Positions 42,425 through 50,439 of a stretch of 64,000 bases of DNA are shown in pieces. Source of the stretch: Actinophytocola sp963826035 (GTDB taxonomy: Bacteria > Actinomycetota > Actinomycetes > Mycobacteriales > Pseudonocardiaceae). Numbering within the stretch: position 1 is the first letter of the stretch; every line of letters starts with the position of its first letter. The position numbers and the translations under genes are program-made. The notes beneath the pieces were generated by a model. The model saw nothing but the letters and a program-made list of their open reading frames with translations, did not search any database and was not told the DNA's origin. The DNA lies in contig CAWGVZ010000020.1 in the NCBI GenBank assembly GCA_963826035.1, positions 310,001 to 374,000 of the forward strand. The letters run 5' to 3'.

Positions 42425-43562
42425 CCTTACGCTCCAACCACTGCCGGATCTCGGCGCCGTGCTCGTCGAGCGCGGGCGGCGGCAGCGCGTAGGTCGCGGG
42501 CGTCGCGGAGAACCGGATGGGGTGGCGGGTGGTCGGTACGGCCCGGTCACCGTCGCCGACCTCGACCACCGGCTCCAGCCCGAACCGCTCGGCCATGGCG
42601 AACCCCCCGTCGATGGTGTTGATCGGTCCACACGGGACACCGGCCGCCACCAGCAGGTCGAACCATTCGACCGCACCACGCGTGGCGAGGCGGTCGACCA
42701 GCAGTGGCCGCAGTTCCTCGCGGTTGGCCGTGCGGTCGGCATTGCGCGCGAACCGCGGATCATCGGCCGTGCCGGGGATACCGAGGACCTCGCACAGCTT
42801 CCGGAACTGACCGTCGTTGGCGGCCGCCACGATGAGGTCGTTGTCCGCGGTCGGCAGCGGCTCGTACGGGAACACGCTCGGGTGCGCGTTGCCCATGCGG
42901 TAGGGCACGACGCCACCGGCCGCGTACGCCGAGCTGTGGTTGACCAGCCCGGTGAGCGCCGAGGACAGCAGGTTGACGTCGACCCGCTGGCCCTCGCCGG
43001 TCGCGTCGCGGTGGCGCAGCGCGGCCAGGATGCCGATCACCGCGTGGTTGCCGGCCATCACGTCGAACACGGAGATACCCGCGCGGTAGGGCGGCCCGTC
43101 GGGGTCGCCCGTGAGGCTCATGAGCCCCGAGATGGCCTGCACCATGAGGTCGTAGCCGGGCACGTGCCGGCCGGCGCCGTCGCCGAAGCCGGTGATCGAG
43201 GTGTAGACGATGCCCGGGTTGGCGACGCGCACGTCGTCGTAGCCGAGCCCGAAGCGGTCGAGTCCACCCGGCTTGAAGTTCTCGATGAGGACGTCGGCGC
43301 GGCGGGCCAACTCGCGGGCGGCGGCCGCGTCGGCCTCCTCACGCAGGTCCAGCGCGATCGACCGCTTGCCCCGGTTGATACCCAGGTAGTAGGTCGACTC
43401 GCCGTCGCGCACGGGGGGCGTCCAGGTGCGGGTGTCGTCGCCGGCCGGCCCCTCCACCTTGATCACCTCGGCGCCCAGGTCCGCCATGAGCATGGTGGCG
43501 TAGGGCCCGGCGAGGATCCGGGAGAAATCGGCGATCAGAACGCCGGCGAGCGGCCCTGTCAT
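42417..43562 (-). CDS. CaiB/BaiF family III CoA-transferase
   Basis: A 381-residue enzyme. LAGVLIADFSRILAGPYATM, EVIKVEGPAGDDTR and the conserved PGYDLMVQAISGLMSLTG (with the catalytic Asp) identify class III CoA-transferases; VFDVMAGNHAVIGILAAL follows. These move CoA between carboxylates by a mixed-anhydride mechanism. GGAGG five bases before the ATG fixes the start. First gene of the five-gene operon. Confidence 0.9.
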   Translation of the reverse strand: MTGPLAGVLIADFSRILAGPYATMLMADLGAEVIKVEGPAGDDTRTWTPPVRDGESTYYLGINRGKRSIALDLREEADAAAARELARRADVLIENFKPGGLDRFGLGYDDVRVANPGIVYTSITGFGDGAGRHVPGYDLMVQAISGLMSLTGDPDGPPYRAGISVFDVMAGNHAVIGILAALRHRDATGEGQRVDVNLLSSALTGLVNHSSAYAAGGVVPYRMGNAHPSVFPYEPLPTADNDLIVAAANDGQFRKLCEVLGIPGTADDPRFARNADRTANREELRPLLVDRLATRGAVEWFDLLVAAGVPCGPINTIDGGFAMAERFGLEPVVEVGDGDRAVPTTRHPIRFSATPATYALPPPALDEHGAEIRQWLERKDA

Positions 43563-43620
43563 ATGCCTCCGTCCGGTTAGCGGACACCTGTCCGAATCAT
43601 TGGCAGACGTCACGGCAATG

Positions 43621-43654
43621 TCAAGAGGCGAGTCAAGAGGCGAGTCAAGAGGCG
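43621..43654. repeat. 12-bp tandem repeat at the 3' end of the IclR gene
   Basis: TCAAGAGGCGAG occurs twice, followed by a third partial copy TCAAGAGGCG that contains the gene's stop codon. Possible variable-number repeat. Confidence 0.7.
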
Positions 43655-44448
43655 GCGGTCACGTGCGGCACGGCGGCCAGGCGGGCGAAGTCGGCGCTGA
43701 TGTCCCCCGCCGTCTTCAGGAGCAGTGGCAGGTGGTGGCCGACCAGGTGCTCGACCGAGGTCTCGGCGGCGTGGGTGTTGACGTTCAGCGAGCCGATCAC
43801 CCGGCCGGCGCCGTCGCGCAGCGGTGCGGCGACCGAGCGGATGCCGAGCGTGAGCTGCTCGTCGGTCAGTGCCCACCCGCGGGCGCGGACCTCCCGCAGC
43901 TCGGCGTCGCGCTCGGCCTTGTCCGGCCGCCAGCGCGGCACCAGCCCGGAGCGGCTCGGCTCGGCCAGCACGGCGTCGACCTCGCAGGGATCGAGGGCGG
44001 CGAGCAACACCTTGCCGAGCGAGGTCTGCAGCGCCGGGAACCGGGTGCCGATCTGCACGACCAGCGCGACGATCTTGGGTACGGCCACGCGGGCCACGTA
44101 GACGATGTCCGACCCGTCGAGCTGGGCGACCGAGCACGACTCGTTCGTGCGCGCGGACAGGTCGGCCATGTGCGGGCGCGCGATCTCCCACAGGCCCTGG
44201 GACCGCACGTAGGCGACGCCGAGGTCGAGCACCCGAGGGGTGAGCGCGAACCCGGCGCCCTCCGCGCGGACGTAACCCAGCTCGGCGAGCGTGAGCAGGA
44301 TGCGGCGGGCGGTCGGGCGCGCGAGCCCGGTGGCCGCCGCGACCTCGGCGAGGGACATGACCGGCCGGTTGGGTTCGAACGCGGCGATCACCTCGAGCCC
44401 GCGAGCGAGCGCCTCGATGAAGTCCGGCCCGGCTCCCTCGCGTGGCAT
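43645..44448 (-). CDS. IclR-family transcriptional regulator
   Basis: A 267-residue regulator. The N-terminal winged helix (RGLEVIAAFEPN, MSLAEVAAATGLARPTARRI) is followed by the effector-binding domain (IVYVARVAVPK, TSLGKVLLAAL, GIRSVAAPLRDGAGRVIGSLN). IclR proteins of the PcaR/PobR type control aromatic catabolism. GGAG six bases before the ATG supports the start. It lies 82 bases upstream of the dioxygenase operon on the same strand and is divergent from the amidohydrolase gene, so it plausibly controls both. Confidence 0.9.
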   Translation of the reverse strand: MPREGAGPDFIEALARGLEVIAAFEPNRPVMSLAEVAAATGLARPTARRILLTLAELGYVRAEGAGFALTPRVLDLGVAYVRSQGLWEIARPHMADLSARTNESCSVAQLDGSDIVYVARVAVPKIVALVVQIGTRFPALQTSLGKVLLAALDPCEVDAVLAEPSRSGLVPRWRPDKAERDAELREVRARGWALTDEQLTLGIRSVAAPLRDGAGRVIGSLNVNTHAAETSVEHLVGHHLPLLLKTAGDISADFARLAAVPHVTAAS

Positions 44449-44561
44449 GGCGGCTCCTAGGTGTCTCTGGGCATTGACTTCACGGTAGTGCGGAGCAAGA
44501 GTAACTCCATAGTCAGCCGCCATGCGGACAGTAGTCCGGCTACCGTCGAGGAGTCTCAACC

Positions 44562-46001
44562 ATGAACGAGTACAGCGCCGTGCTCCTGCGCGGCGGGACC
44601 GTGCTGCCCATGGACGACGCGCGCTCGGTACTCACCGGCGCGGACGTCCTCGTGGTGGACGACCGGATCGCGGCGGTGGGCCAGGAGCTGGCGGCGCCGG
44701 ATGGTGCGCTGGTGGTGGACGCGACCGACGGCATCGTCATGCCCGGCATGATCGACACGCACCGGCACATGTGGCAGACGGCCATGCGCGGCTACGGCGC
44801 GGACTGGACGCTGACCCAGTACTTCGTCTGGTACTACCTCGACCACGGCCGGCTGTTCCGCCCGGAGGACATCCATTCCGGCAACACGTTGGCGGCGATC
44901 GAGGCGCTGGACGCCGGCGTGACCACGGTGGTCGACTGGTCACACGGCCTGCGGACGGTGGAGCACGCCGACGCGGCGGTCGACGCGCTCGAGGCGATCC
45001 CCGGCCGGTTCGTGCTGGCGTACGGCAACATCCAGGAGCCACCGGCGCAGTGGTCGGCCGCGCCGGAGTTCCGCGACTTCGTGTCCCGCCGGATGACCGG
45101 CGACGACATGCTGGGCTTCCAGCTCGCGTTCGATGTGACCGGCGATCCGGCGTTTCCCGAGAAGCCGGCTTTCGAGGTCGCGCGTGAGCTGGACATCCCG
45201 GTCACCACGCACGCGGGCGTGTGGGGCGCGACGAACGACGACGGCATCCAACTCATGTACGACAACGGGTTCATGACCGACCGGACCATCTACGTGCACG
45301 CGGCGTCGCTGTCGGAGGACTCCTACCAGCGGATCGCGGCGACCGGCGGTTCGATCTCCGTGGCGACCGAGAGCGAGCAGAGCGCCGGCCAGGGTTACCC
45401 GCCCACGTGGACCATTCGTGCGCACGGCATCCCCGTGTCGCTGTCCATGGACACGAGCGTGTGGTGGAGCGGCGACCTGTTCTCGGCCATGCGGACCACG
45501 CTCGGCGCCGACCGCTCCCGCGATCACCTGGCGGCGCACGCCGAGAACCGGACGGTCACGCACTGCGCGCTGCGCGCCGAGCAGGTGGTGGAATGGGCCA
45601 CCAGGGGCGGCGCGTCCGCGATCGGCCGGCCGGACCTCGGCGCCCTGGCCGTGGGGGCGAAGGCGGACGTCGTGCTGATCAAGAACGACCACTCCCCCGT
45701 GTCGTTCCCCATGCTCAACCCCTACGGCCACGTGGCGTTCCAGGCCCAACGCGGCGACGTGCACACGGTCCTGGTCAACGGCCGGGTGGTGAAACACGAG
45801 CACCGCCTGGTGGACATCGACCTGGCGGCCGCCCGCCGCGGTGTCGAGTCCACGGTGGACCACCTGCGGTCCACCATGGGCGAGGACGCCTGGCGCACGG
45901 GCATGAACCCGGACATCCCGGAGACGAAGGTCCTGGACAACCCGTACACCTACACCGACTACCGCAGCGACGCCACGCACAGCGGTACCGTCGGTGCATG
46001 A
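44562..46001 (+). CDS. Amidohydrolase (cytosine-deaminase-like / atrazine-type family)
   Basis: A 479-residue metal-dependent hydrolase of the ATZ/TRZ/8-oxoguanine deaminase group. Metal motifs: IDTHRHMWQTAMR (His67, His69), the His in VTTHAGVWG, the His in YVHAASL and the Asp in SLSMDTSVWW. The C-terminal ALAVGAKADVVLI completes the composite beta domain. These enzymes deaminate or dechlorinate heterocycles. GAGG precedes the ATG. Its stop overlaps the start of the next gene by four bases. Confidence 0.87.
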   Translation: MNEYSAVLLRGGTVLPMDDARSVLTGADVLVVDDRIAAVGQELAAPDGALVVDATDGIVMPGMIDTHRHMWQTAMRGYGADWTLTQYFVWYYLDHGRLFRPEDIHSGNTLAAIEALDAGVTTVVDWSHGLRTVEHADAAVDALEAIPGRFVLAYGNIQEPPAQWSAAPEFRDFVSRRMTGDDMLGFQLAFDVTGDPAFPEKPAFEVARELDIPVTTHAGVWGATNDDGIQLMYDNGFMTDRTIYVHAASLSEDSYQRIAATGGSISVATESEQSAGQGYPPTWTIRAHGIPVSLSMDTSVWWSGDLFSAMRTTLGADRSRDHLAAHAENRTVTHCALRAEQVVEWATRGGASAIGRPDLGALAVGAKADVVLIKNDHSPVSFPMLNPYGHVAFQAQRGDVHTVLVNGRVVKHEHRLVDIDLAAARRGVESTVDHLRSTMGEDAWRTGMNPDIPETKVLDNPYTYTDYRSDATHSGTVGA

Positions 46002-46765
46002 GCCTCTCGTCACCGGACCCCAGGTGGATTCCGCTCGACCAGTCCCAACCCGTGGCGACCGGGCCGGCGGACGTACCTCCGGACGGTGGCGGGCCGGTTC
46101 TGCCGCTGCTGCGCCGGGGCCTGGTCGACGAGCCGGTGGACCACGACGAGCTGCTCGACCACGTGGTGACGGCGATCCACGACATCGCGCCGGTCTTCGC
46201 GCCGCGCCCGGAGCTGTTGGCGCTGCTGGACCTGCCCGACTCCGCCGAGGCGAACCTCGACCGTGACAGCGCGCTCGCCCGGGTCGACCACCTGCGGGAG
46301 GCACCCGAGGAGCACGCCGAACTGATCGGCGCGGTCGCGTTGGCCGTGTCGGCCATCTCGGCCACGGCGGCGGCCGCGCCGACCCATGACCTCGGCCCCG
46401 AGGTGATCGGGCTGGTCTGCACGGCGTTGCACGCGCCGCCGGAGATCCGCTCGGCCAAGGAGGCCTACCAGCACGCCCGCGCCGCCCGCAACGCGCTCAC
46501 CGAGGAGCTTCCGGTGTTCACGGCCACAGCCCGTGAGGCGGCCACCACGCCGGACACGACGCTGGAGGAGCCGGCCGTGCGGGTGCTGCTGCGGACCTAC
46601 GTGCTGCGCCGCTGGCTGCTCGAGACCACCTGGCCCCAACGCCGCGTCTGCTGGCGGATGCTGGACAAGGTGGCGGCGGCCACCATGCCACCGGCGTCGC
46701 CCTCGACCCTCACGCAGCTGACCGACCGTCTCGACGAGTTCCAGTTCCGCCGCTGGCCTTCATGA
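45998..46765 (+). CDS. Unrecognised 255-residue protein
   Basis: No family recognised. The protein is mostly helical and Ala/Leu/Glu-rich (LPLLRRGLVDEPVDHDELLD, DIAPVFAPRPELLALLD, AIGA-type hydrophobic helix ALAVSAISATAAAA, YVLRRWLLETTWPQRR) with no clear signal peptide. Its ATG overlaps the amidohydrolase stop and its own stop overlaps the next start, so all three are translationally coupled and probably work together. Confidence 0.6.
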   Translation: MSLSSPDPRWIPLDQSQPVATGPADVPPDGGGPVLPLLRRGLVDEPVDHDELLDHVVTAIHDIAPVFAPRPELLALLDLPDSAEANLDRDSALARVDHLREAPEEHAELIGAVALAVSAISATAAAAPTHDLGPEVIGLVCTALHAPPEIRSAKEAYQHARAARNALTEELPVFTATAREAATTPDTTLEEPAVRVLLRTYVLRRWLLETTWPQRRVCWRMLDKVAAATMPPASPSTLTQLTDRLDEFQFRRWPS

Positions 46766-47829
46766 GCGCGGTGTCACTGGTGGTGATCGGGTCGGGGGCG
46801 CTGGCCAACGCGACGTGTGACGCCCTCGCCACTCTCGCCGACACGCCAACAGATGTCGTGGTGATCGGCAGGAACGGCCCGAAGATCGAGAGTCTCTGCT
46901 ACGTCGCCACCACGCTGGCCGGGCTCGCCGATCGGCCGGTCTCCTTCCGGCCGGCACCCGTCGACGGTTATGACTCGGAAGACCAGCTGGCCCGGGTGCT
47001 CCGGTCCGCCGCGCCGAGTGGCGTGTTCCTCTGCGCTTCTCGGCAGAGTCCCTGGGAGGCGGGTGCCGCACCGTCCGCCTGGACGGCTCTCCTCGCCCGT
47101 GCCGGGTTCGGCCTCACCCTGCCACTGCACGCCGACCTGGCCGTTCGCGTCGGTCGCACGGTGGCCGCCACCTGCCCGGACGCATGGCTGGTGAATGCCT
47201 GCTTCCCCGACGCGGTCAACCCACTGCTCGCCGAGCTCGACGTCCCGGTCCTCGCGGGGATCGGCAACGTCGCCACGCTCGCCGCGTCCGCTCAGGCCGC
47301 GCTCGGGTTGCCCGACCAGAGTTCGCTGCGGATGCTCGCCCATCACGCGCACCTGCACGAACCGTCCACACCGGAGGACGAGGCGCAGGTCTGGCTGGAC
47401 GGCACGCCGGTCGCCGCGGTCACCCCGCTGCTCGCCGCCCAGCGGGCCACCCCCCGGCCCCAACTCAACCGGATCACCGGCGCGACGGCGGCCCGGTTCC
47501 TGCACGCGTTGCTGACCGGCGCCGAGCTGGCGACGCACGCGCCGGGCCCCGGCGCTCGCCCCGGCGGGTATCCGGTGTGGCTGCGCGAGGGCCGCGTCGA
47601 ACTGCGCCTGCCCGACGGCGTCAGTGAAGCCGAGGCGGTGGCCCGCAATCAGCGGTTCGCCGTGGCCGACGGTGTGCAGGTGATCGACGGAGAGGTCCGG
47701 TTCGCCCCGTCCGTCGCGGCCGCGCTGCGCGAGCCGGCACCGCACCTGGCGGAGGGGTTCCGGGCCACCGAACTGGCCGCCGCGTGCCGCGACCTGCTCG
47801 CCGTCCGCGACCGGCTGCGCGGCGCCTGA
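46762..47829 (+). CDS. Rossmann-fold dehydrogenase-like protein
   Basis: A 355-residue protein. It opens with a dinucleotide-binding loop SLVVIGSGALANATCDALAT, then VVVIGRN, and a mid-region WLVNACFPDAVNPLLAEL resembling the N-P-x segment of lactate/malate-dehydrogenase-type folds. The rest (FRPAPVDGYDSEDQLARV, HHAHLHEPSTPED) matches no family I can name. It is the last gene of the coupled amidohydrolase group and may oxidise or reduce the released product. Confidence 0.6.
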   Translation: MSAVSLVVIGSGALANATCDALATLADTPTDVVVIGRNGPKIESLCYVATTLAGLADRPVSFRPAPVDGYDSEDQLARVLRSAAPSGVFLCASRQSPWEAGAAPSAWTALLARAGFGLTLPLHADLAVRVGRTVAATCPDAWLVNACFPDAVNPLLAELDVPVLAGIGNVATLAASAQAALGLPDQSSLRMLAHHAHLHEPSTPEDEAQVWLDGTPVAAVTPLLAAQRATPRPQLNRITGATAARFLHALLTGAELATHAPGPGARPGGYPVWLREGRVELRLPDGVSEAEAVARNQRFAVADGVQVIDGEVRFAPSVAAALREPAPHLAEGFRATELAAACRDLLAVRDRLRGA

Positions 47830-47835
47830 CGGGGC

Positions 47836-47891
47836 ATGCCTGGAACGACGCCTTCCCTGCGTGATCGCAGGGAAGGCGTCGTTCCGGGCAT
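47836..47891. terminator. 26-bp hairpin between convergent genes
   Basis: ATGCCTGGAACGACGCCTTC begins a 26-bp stem (one mismatch) with a 4-base loop TGAT. It separates the dehydrogenase-like gene from the broken serine hydrolase. It contains the AACGACGCCTTC core of the dispersed element. Confidence 0.75.
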
Positions 47892-47895
47892 TCGG

Positions 47896-48967
47896 CTATT
47901 CGCAGAGGGCGGCTTCGCGGACGTCGGCCACCTCGTCGTCCGCCAGATGGCCGTTCACCACCACGAACACCGATCGGCCGTCCTCAGTGGCCGCGGTGAA
48001 CGAGTCGAAGCCCGGCATGTTCCCGGCGTGCCCCCACGCGACACAGCCGCACGGCAACGGAAGCTCGCGGATCCCCAGCCCGTAGTTCGGCCCCTCGGCC
48101 GGCACGGTCGTCCGCATCTCGGCCAGCTGTGCCGGCGGCAGCACCCGGCCGGCCACCAGGACACGCGCGAAGCGGGTGAGGTCCGGGCCCGTGGAGATGA
48201 GCCCGGCCGCCGCCCCGGGGATGCTCGGCTCCGGTCGGTCACGTCGGTCACCGGCTGCCCGGGGAACGCGAAGTACCGTGCGCGTGCGGGCCGGGAATGC
48301 GCCGGTCGCCGGCCTCCGGGTAGCTGGCGTCGTGCAGGCGCAGCGGCTCGATCAGTCGTTCGGTGATCTCCGTGCCGATGTCGTTGCCCGTGACCGCTTC
48401 GACCAGCATGCCGAGCACGATGTATCCGGTGTTCGAGTACGCCCAACCCGTGCCGGGCGCGAACAGCGGCGGATGGCTCGGTCCGATGTGGACGACGTCG
48501 GCCGCTTCCCAGGGATGGTCGGCCGCTTCCGGGTCGGCCAGCACATCCTTGATGTAGTCGGCCATTCCGCTCGTGTGCTGGAGCAGCTGTCGCACGGTGA
48601 TGGCATCGCCGTCGTAGCCGTTGCCCGCCACGAGCCCCGGCAGGTGCCGCTCCACCGAGTCGTCGAGCGCGACGCGGCCCTCGGCCACCAGTTGCAGCAC
48701 CACGGCGGCCGTGAACATCTTCGTGTTGCTCGCCACCCGGCCCCGGTCCCGCGGCCGGATCGACCGGTGGGTGCCCAGCTCGCGGGTACCGGCCGCCACG
48801 TGCCACGTGGCGTGGCCGTTCCGCACGTAGACCATCGCCCCCGGCGCACCCGCCGTCACGAAGCCGTCGATCACCGCACGGGTGTCGTGCACCTGCGTGG
48901 CGTCCGCCGTACCCATCACCGCGCCGGCACATAACGACATCGCCAGTATCCCGGCCCCGATCCGCAT
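47896..48967 (-). pseudogene. Serine hydrolase (class C beta-lactamase / DD-peptidase type), two frameshifts
   Basis: The first frame gives a signal peptide, SNTKMFTAAVVLQLV (catalytic Ser-x-x-Lys in the S-N-T-K form), HTSGMADYI and YSNTGYIVLGMLVEA (YxN motif), then breaks near 48267 (expected HG-YFAFPGQP; one base missing). A second break near 48237 precedes IPGAAAGLISTGPDLTRF. The last frame supplies WGHAGNMPGFDSF (HxG motif) and the normal C-terminus. Both breaks are single-base losses in G or C runs, so sequencing error is possible. AGGGGA supports the ATG. Intact, it would be an exported peptidoglycan or ester hydrolase. Confidence 0.8.
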
Positions 48968-49034
48968 CACGATCCCCTTTGATCCGTTGGGGGAACGACG
49001 TTACGGAGCACCGCGAGCAAGACCCATGCGGTGA

Positions 49035-49057
49035 GCCCCCGCATCCGCGGTGGGGGC
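49035..49057 (-). terminator. Hairpin after the regulator gene
   Basis: GCCCCC / GGGGGC stem with an 11-base GC-rich loop, just past the stop of the leftward regulator and upstream of the broken hydrolase. Confidence 0.5.
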
Positions 49058-49061
49058 AGCC

Positions 49062-49721
49062 CTACCCGCGGGGTGACAGGACGACGCAACAGCGGTCGGG
49101 TGCCGCGTCCAACTGGGCCCGCATCTCCGTGTTCCCGAGGCCGGCGAGGAGCCCTCTCAGCAGCTTGAGATTCATGCCGCACACAAGTTGCGTGTGGTCC
49201 TGCGCCAGGGCGTGGAACGGGCAGTTGCCGAGCAGCACCCGGGTGCCGTCCGTGCGCGGTTCGAATCCCTGCTCCTCGAGGACGGTCACGAGGTCCGTAC
49301 CGCCGAGGTCTGTACCGCCGAGTTCCTTGCCGTGGCGGTACGCGCTCTTCCCGAGAAGCGTCCGAGGGGACTCGCCCGAGCGGTCGGCCTCCTCGACGGC
49401 GGCAACCAGCAGGCGCGCCGCCAGGTCGTAGTGCCGCTCGGGAATGGACACGGCCACCTGGCGTCCCGAACGGCGGTAGAGCTTGGCCGGCCGCCCGGCG
49501 CCCGGGCCGGTGCGGCCGTTGCGTCGTTCGTAGGTGGCGTCGAGCAGCTGTTCGTCGACCAGCTTGTCCAGATGGAAGGCCACGGTCGCGCGCGGAATGC
49601 CGAGCGCGGCGGCCACCTCGTCCCGGCAGACGGGAGCGGGCTGGCGCACCACGTGCTCGTAGAGCCGTCGCCTGGCCGGCTCGTCGAGCGCGGCGACGGC
49701 GGCCACCAGGGCTTCATCCAT
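49062..49721 (-). CDS. Winged-helix regulator with SufR-like cysteines (COG2345 type)
   Basis: A 219-residue regulator. The N-terminal ArsR-like winged helix (RRRLYEHVVRQPAPVCRDEV, LGIPRATVAFHLDKLVDEQ) is followed by a helical domain with cysteines in GNCPFH, LVCGMN and DRCCVVL. Such a set holds an iron-sulfur cluster in SufR, so this may sense iron or redox state. GGTDLGGTDL is a short internal duplication. It is divergent from folE across 94 bases, which may be its operator region. Confidence 0.78.
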   Translation of the reverse strand: MDEALVAAVAALDEPARRRLYEHVVRQPAPVCRDEVAAALGIPRATVAFHLDKLVDEQLLDATYERRNGRTGPGAGRPAKLYRRSGRQVAVSIPERHYDLAARLLVAAVEEADRSGESPRTLLGKSAYRHGKELGGTDLGGTDLVTVLEEQGFEPRTDGTRVLLGNCPFHALAQDHTQLVCGMNLKLLRGLLAGLGNTEMRAQLDAAPDRCCVVLSPRG

Positions 49722-49746
49722 GACACCACTCTAAAACAAACATCGA

Positions 49747-49775
49747 TTGACGAAAACCCGGAGCCCTTCTAAGGT
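49747..49775 (+). promoter_or_regulatory. Promoter of the GTP cyclohydrolase gene
   Basis: TTGACG, a 17-base spacer and TAAGGT, an actinomycete housekeeping-sigma layout. It ends about 40 bases before the folE ATG. The overlapping ATCGAT region could be bound by the divergent regulator. Confidence 0.6.
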
Positions 49776-49815
49776 CGGGTGACGTTGACTTTAGACCACC
49801 ACATGGAGACAGTCG

Positions 49816-50439
49816 ATGAGCCTGACCGACCTGGACGGCACCACCGTCGCCGCCCGGCATCTGAGCGTCGTGCGGGATCGCGGCACCGTGGACCTGGACG
49901 CGGCGGAACAGGCGGTTCGGGACCTCCTCACCGCCCTGGGCCGAGATCCGTACGCCGAGCATCTGCGCGACACGCCCCGGCGCGTGGCGCACTCCTACGC
50001 CGAGCTGCTCAGCCCTCGGGAGTTCCAGCTGACCACGTTCCCCAACGACGAGGGCTACGACGAGCTGGTGATCGCCAAGAACATCCCCGTGCAGTCGTTG
50101 TGTGAGCACCACCTGCTGCCGTTCCACGGCGTTGCCCATGTCGGGTACCTGCCGGGCGCCCGGATCCTCGGCCTGTCGAAGCTCGCCAGGGTGGTCGAGC
50201 TGTTCGCCCGCGACCTGCAGGTGCAGGAACGGCTGACCAAGCAGGTGGCGGACTGGCTCCAGGAACACCTGTCGCCCCGGGGCGTCGGTGTGGTGATCGA
50301 GGCCGAGCACCTGTGCATGTCCCTGCGCGGCGTGCGAGCAGCGGGGTCGCACACGGTCACCTCGGCCCTGCACGGACTGCTCCGCGAGGACCAGAGCACC
50401 CGGCAGGAGTTCTTCGCGCTGACCGGGGTCAAGGCCTGA
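49816..50439 (+). CDS. folE: GTP cyclohydrolase I
   Basis: A 207-residue enzyme converting GTP to 7,8-dihydroneopterin triphosphate, the entry to folate and pterin synthesis. The zinc site SLCEHHLLPFHG (Cys96, His99, with a later Cys in EHLCMSLRG), GYLPGARILGLSKLARVVE and RGVRAAGSHTVTSAL are intact. A housekeeping folE normally sits with folP/ftsH; none is here, so this is probably a second copy under its own regulator. Its 3' end overlaps the convergent aminotransferase by 11 bases. Confidence 0.92.
   Translation: MSLTDLDGTTVAARHLSVVRDRGTVDLDAAEQAVRDLLTALGRDPYAEHLRDTPRRVAHSYAELLSPREFQLTTFPNDEGYDELVIAKNIPVQSLCEHHLLPFHGVAHVGYLPGARILGLSKLARVVELFARDLQVQERLTKQVADWLQEHLSPRGVGVVIEAEHLCMSLRGVRAAGSHTVTSALHGLLREDQSTRQEFFALTGVKA

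Noticed and set aside
43600..44460. Rightward frame of 286 codons over the IclR gene
   Set aside because: Antisense to the well-supported IclR regulator; no motif.
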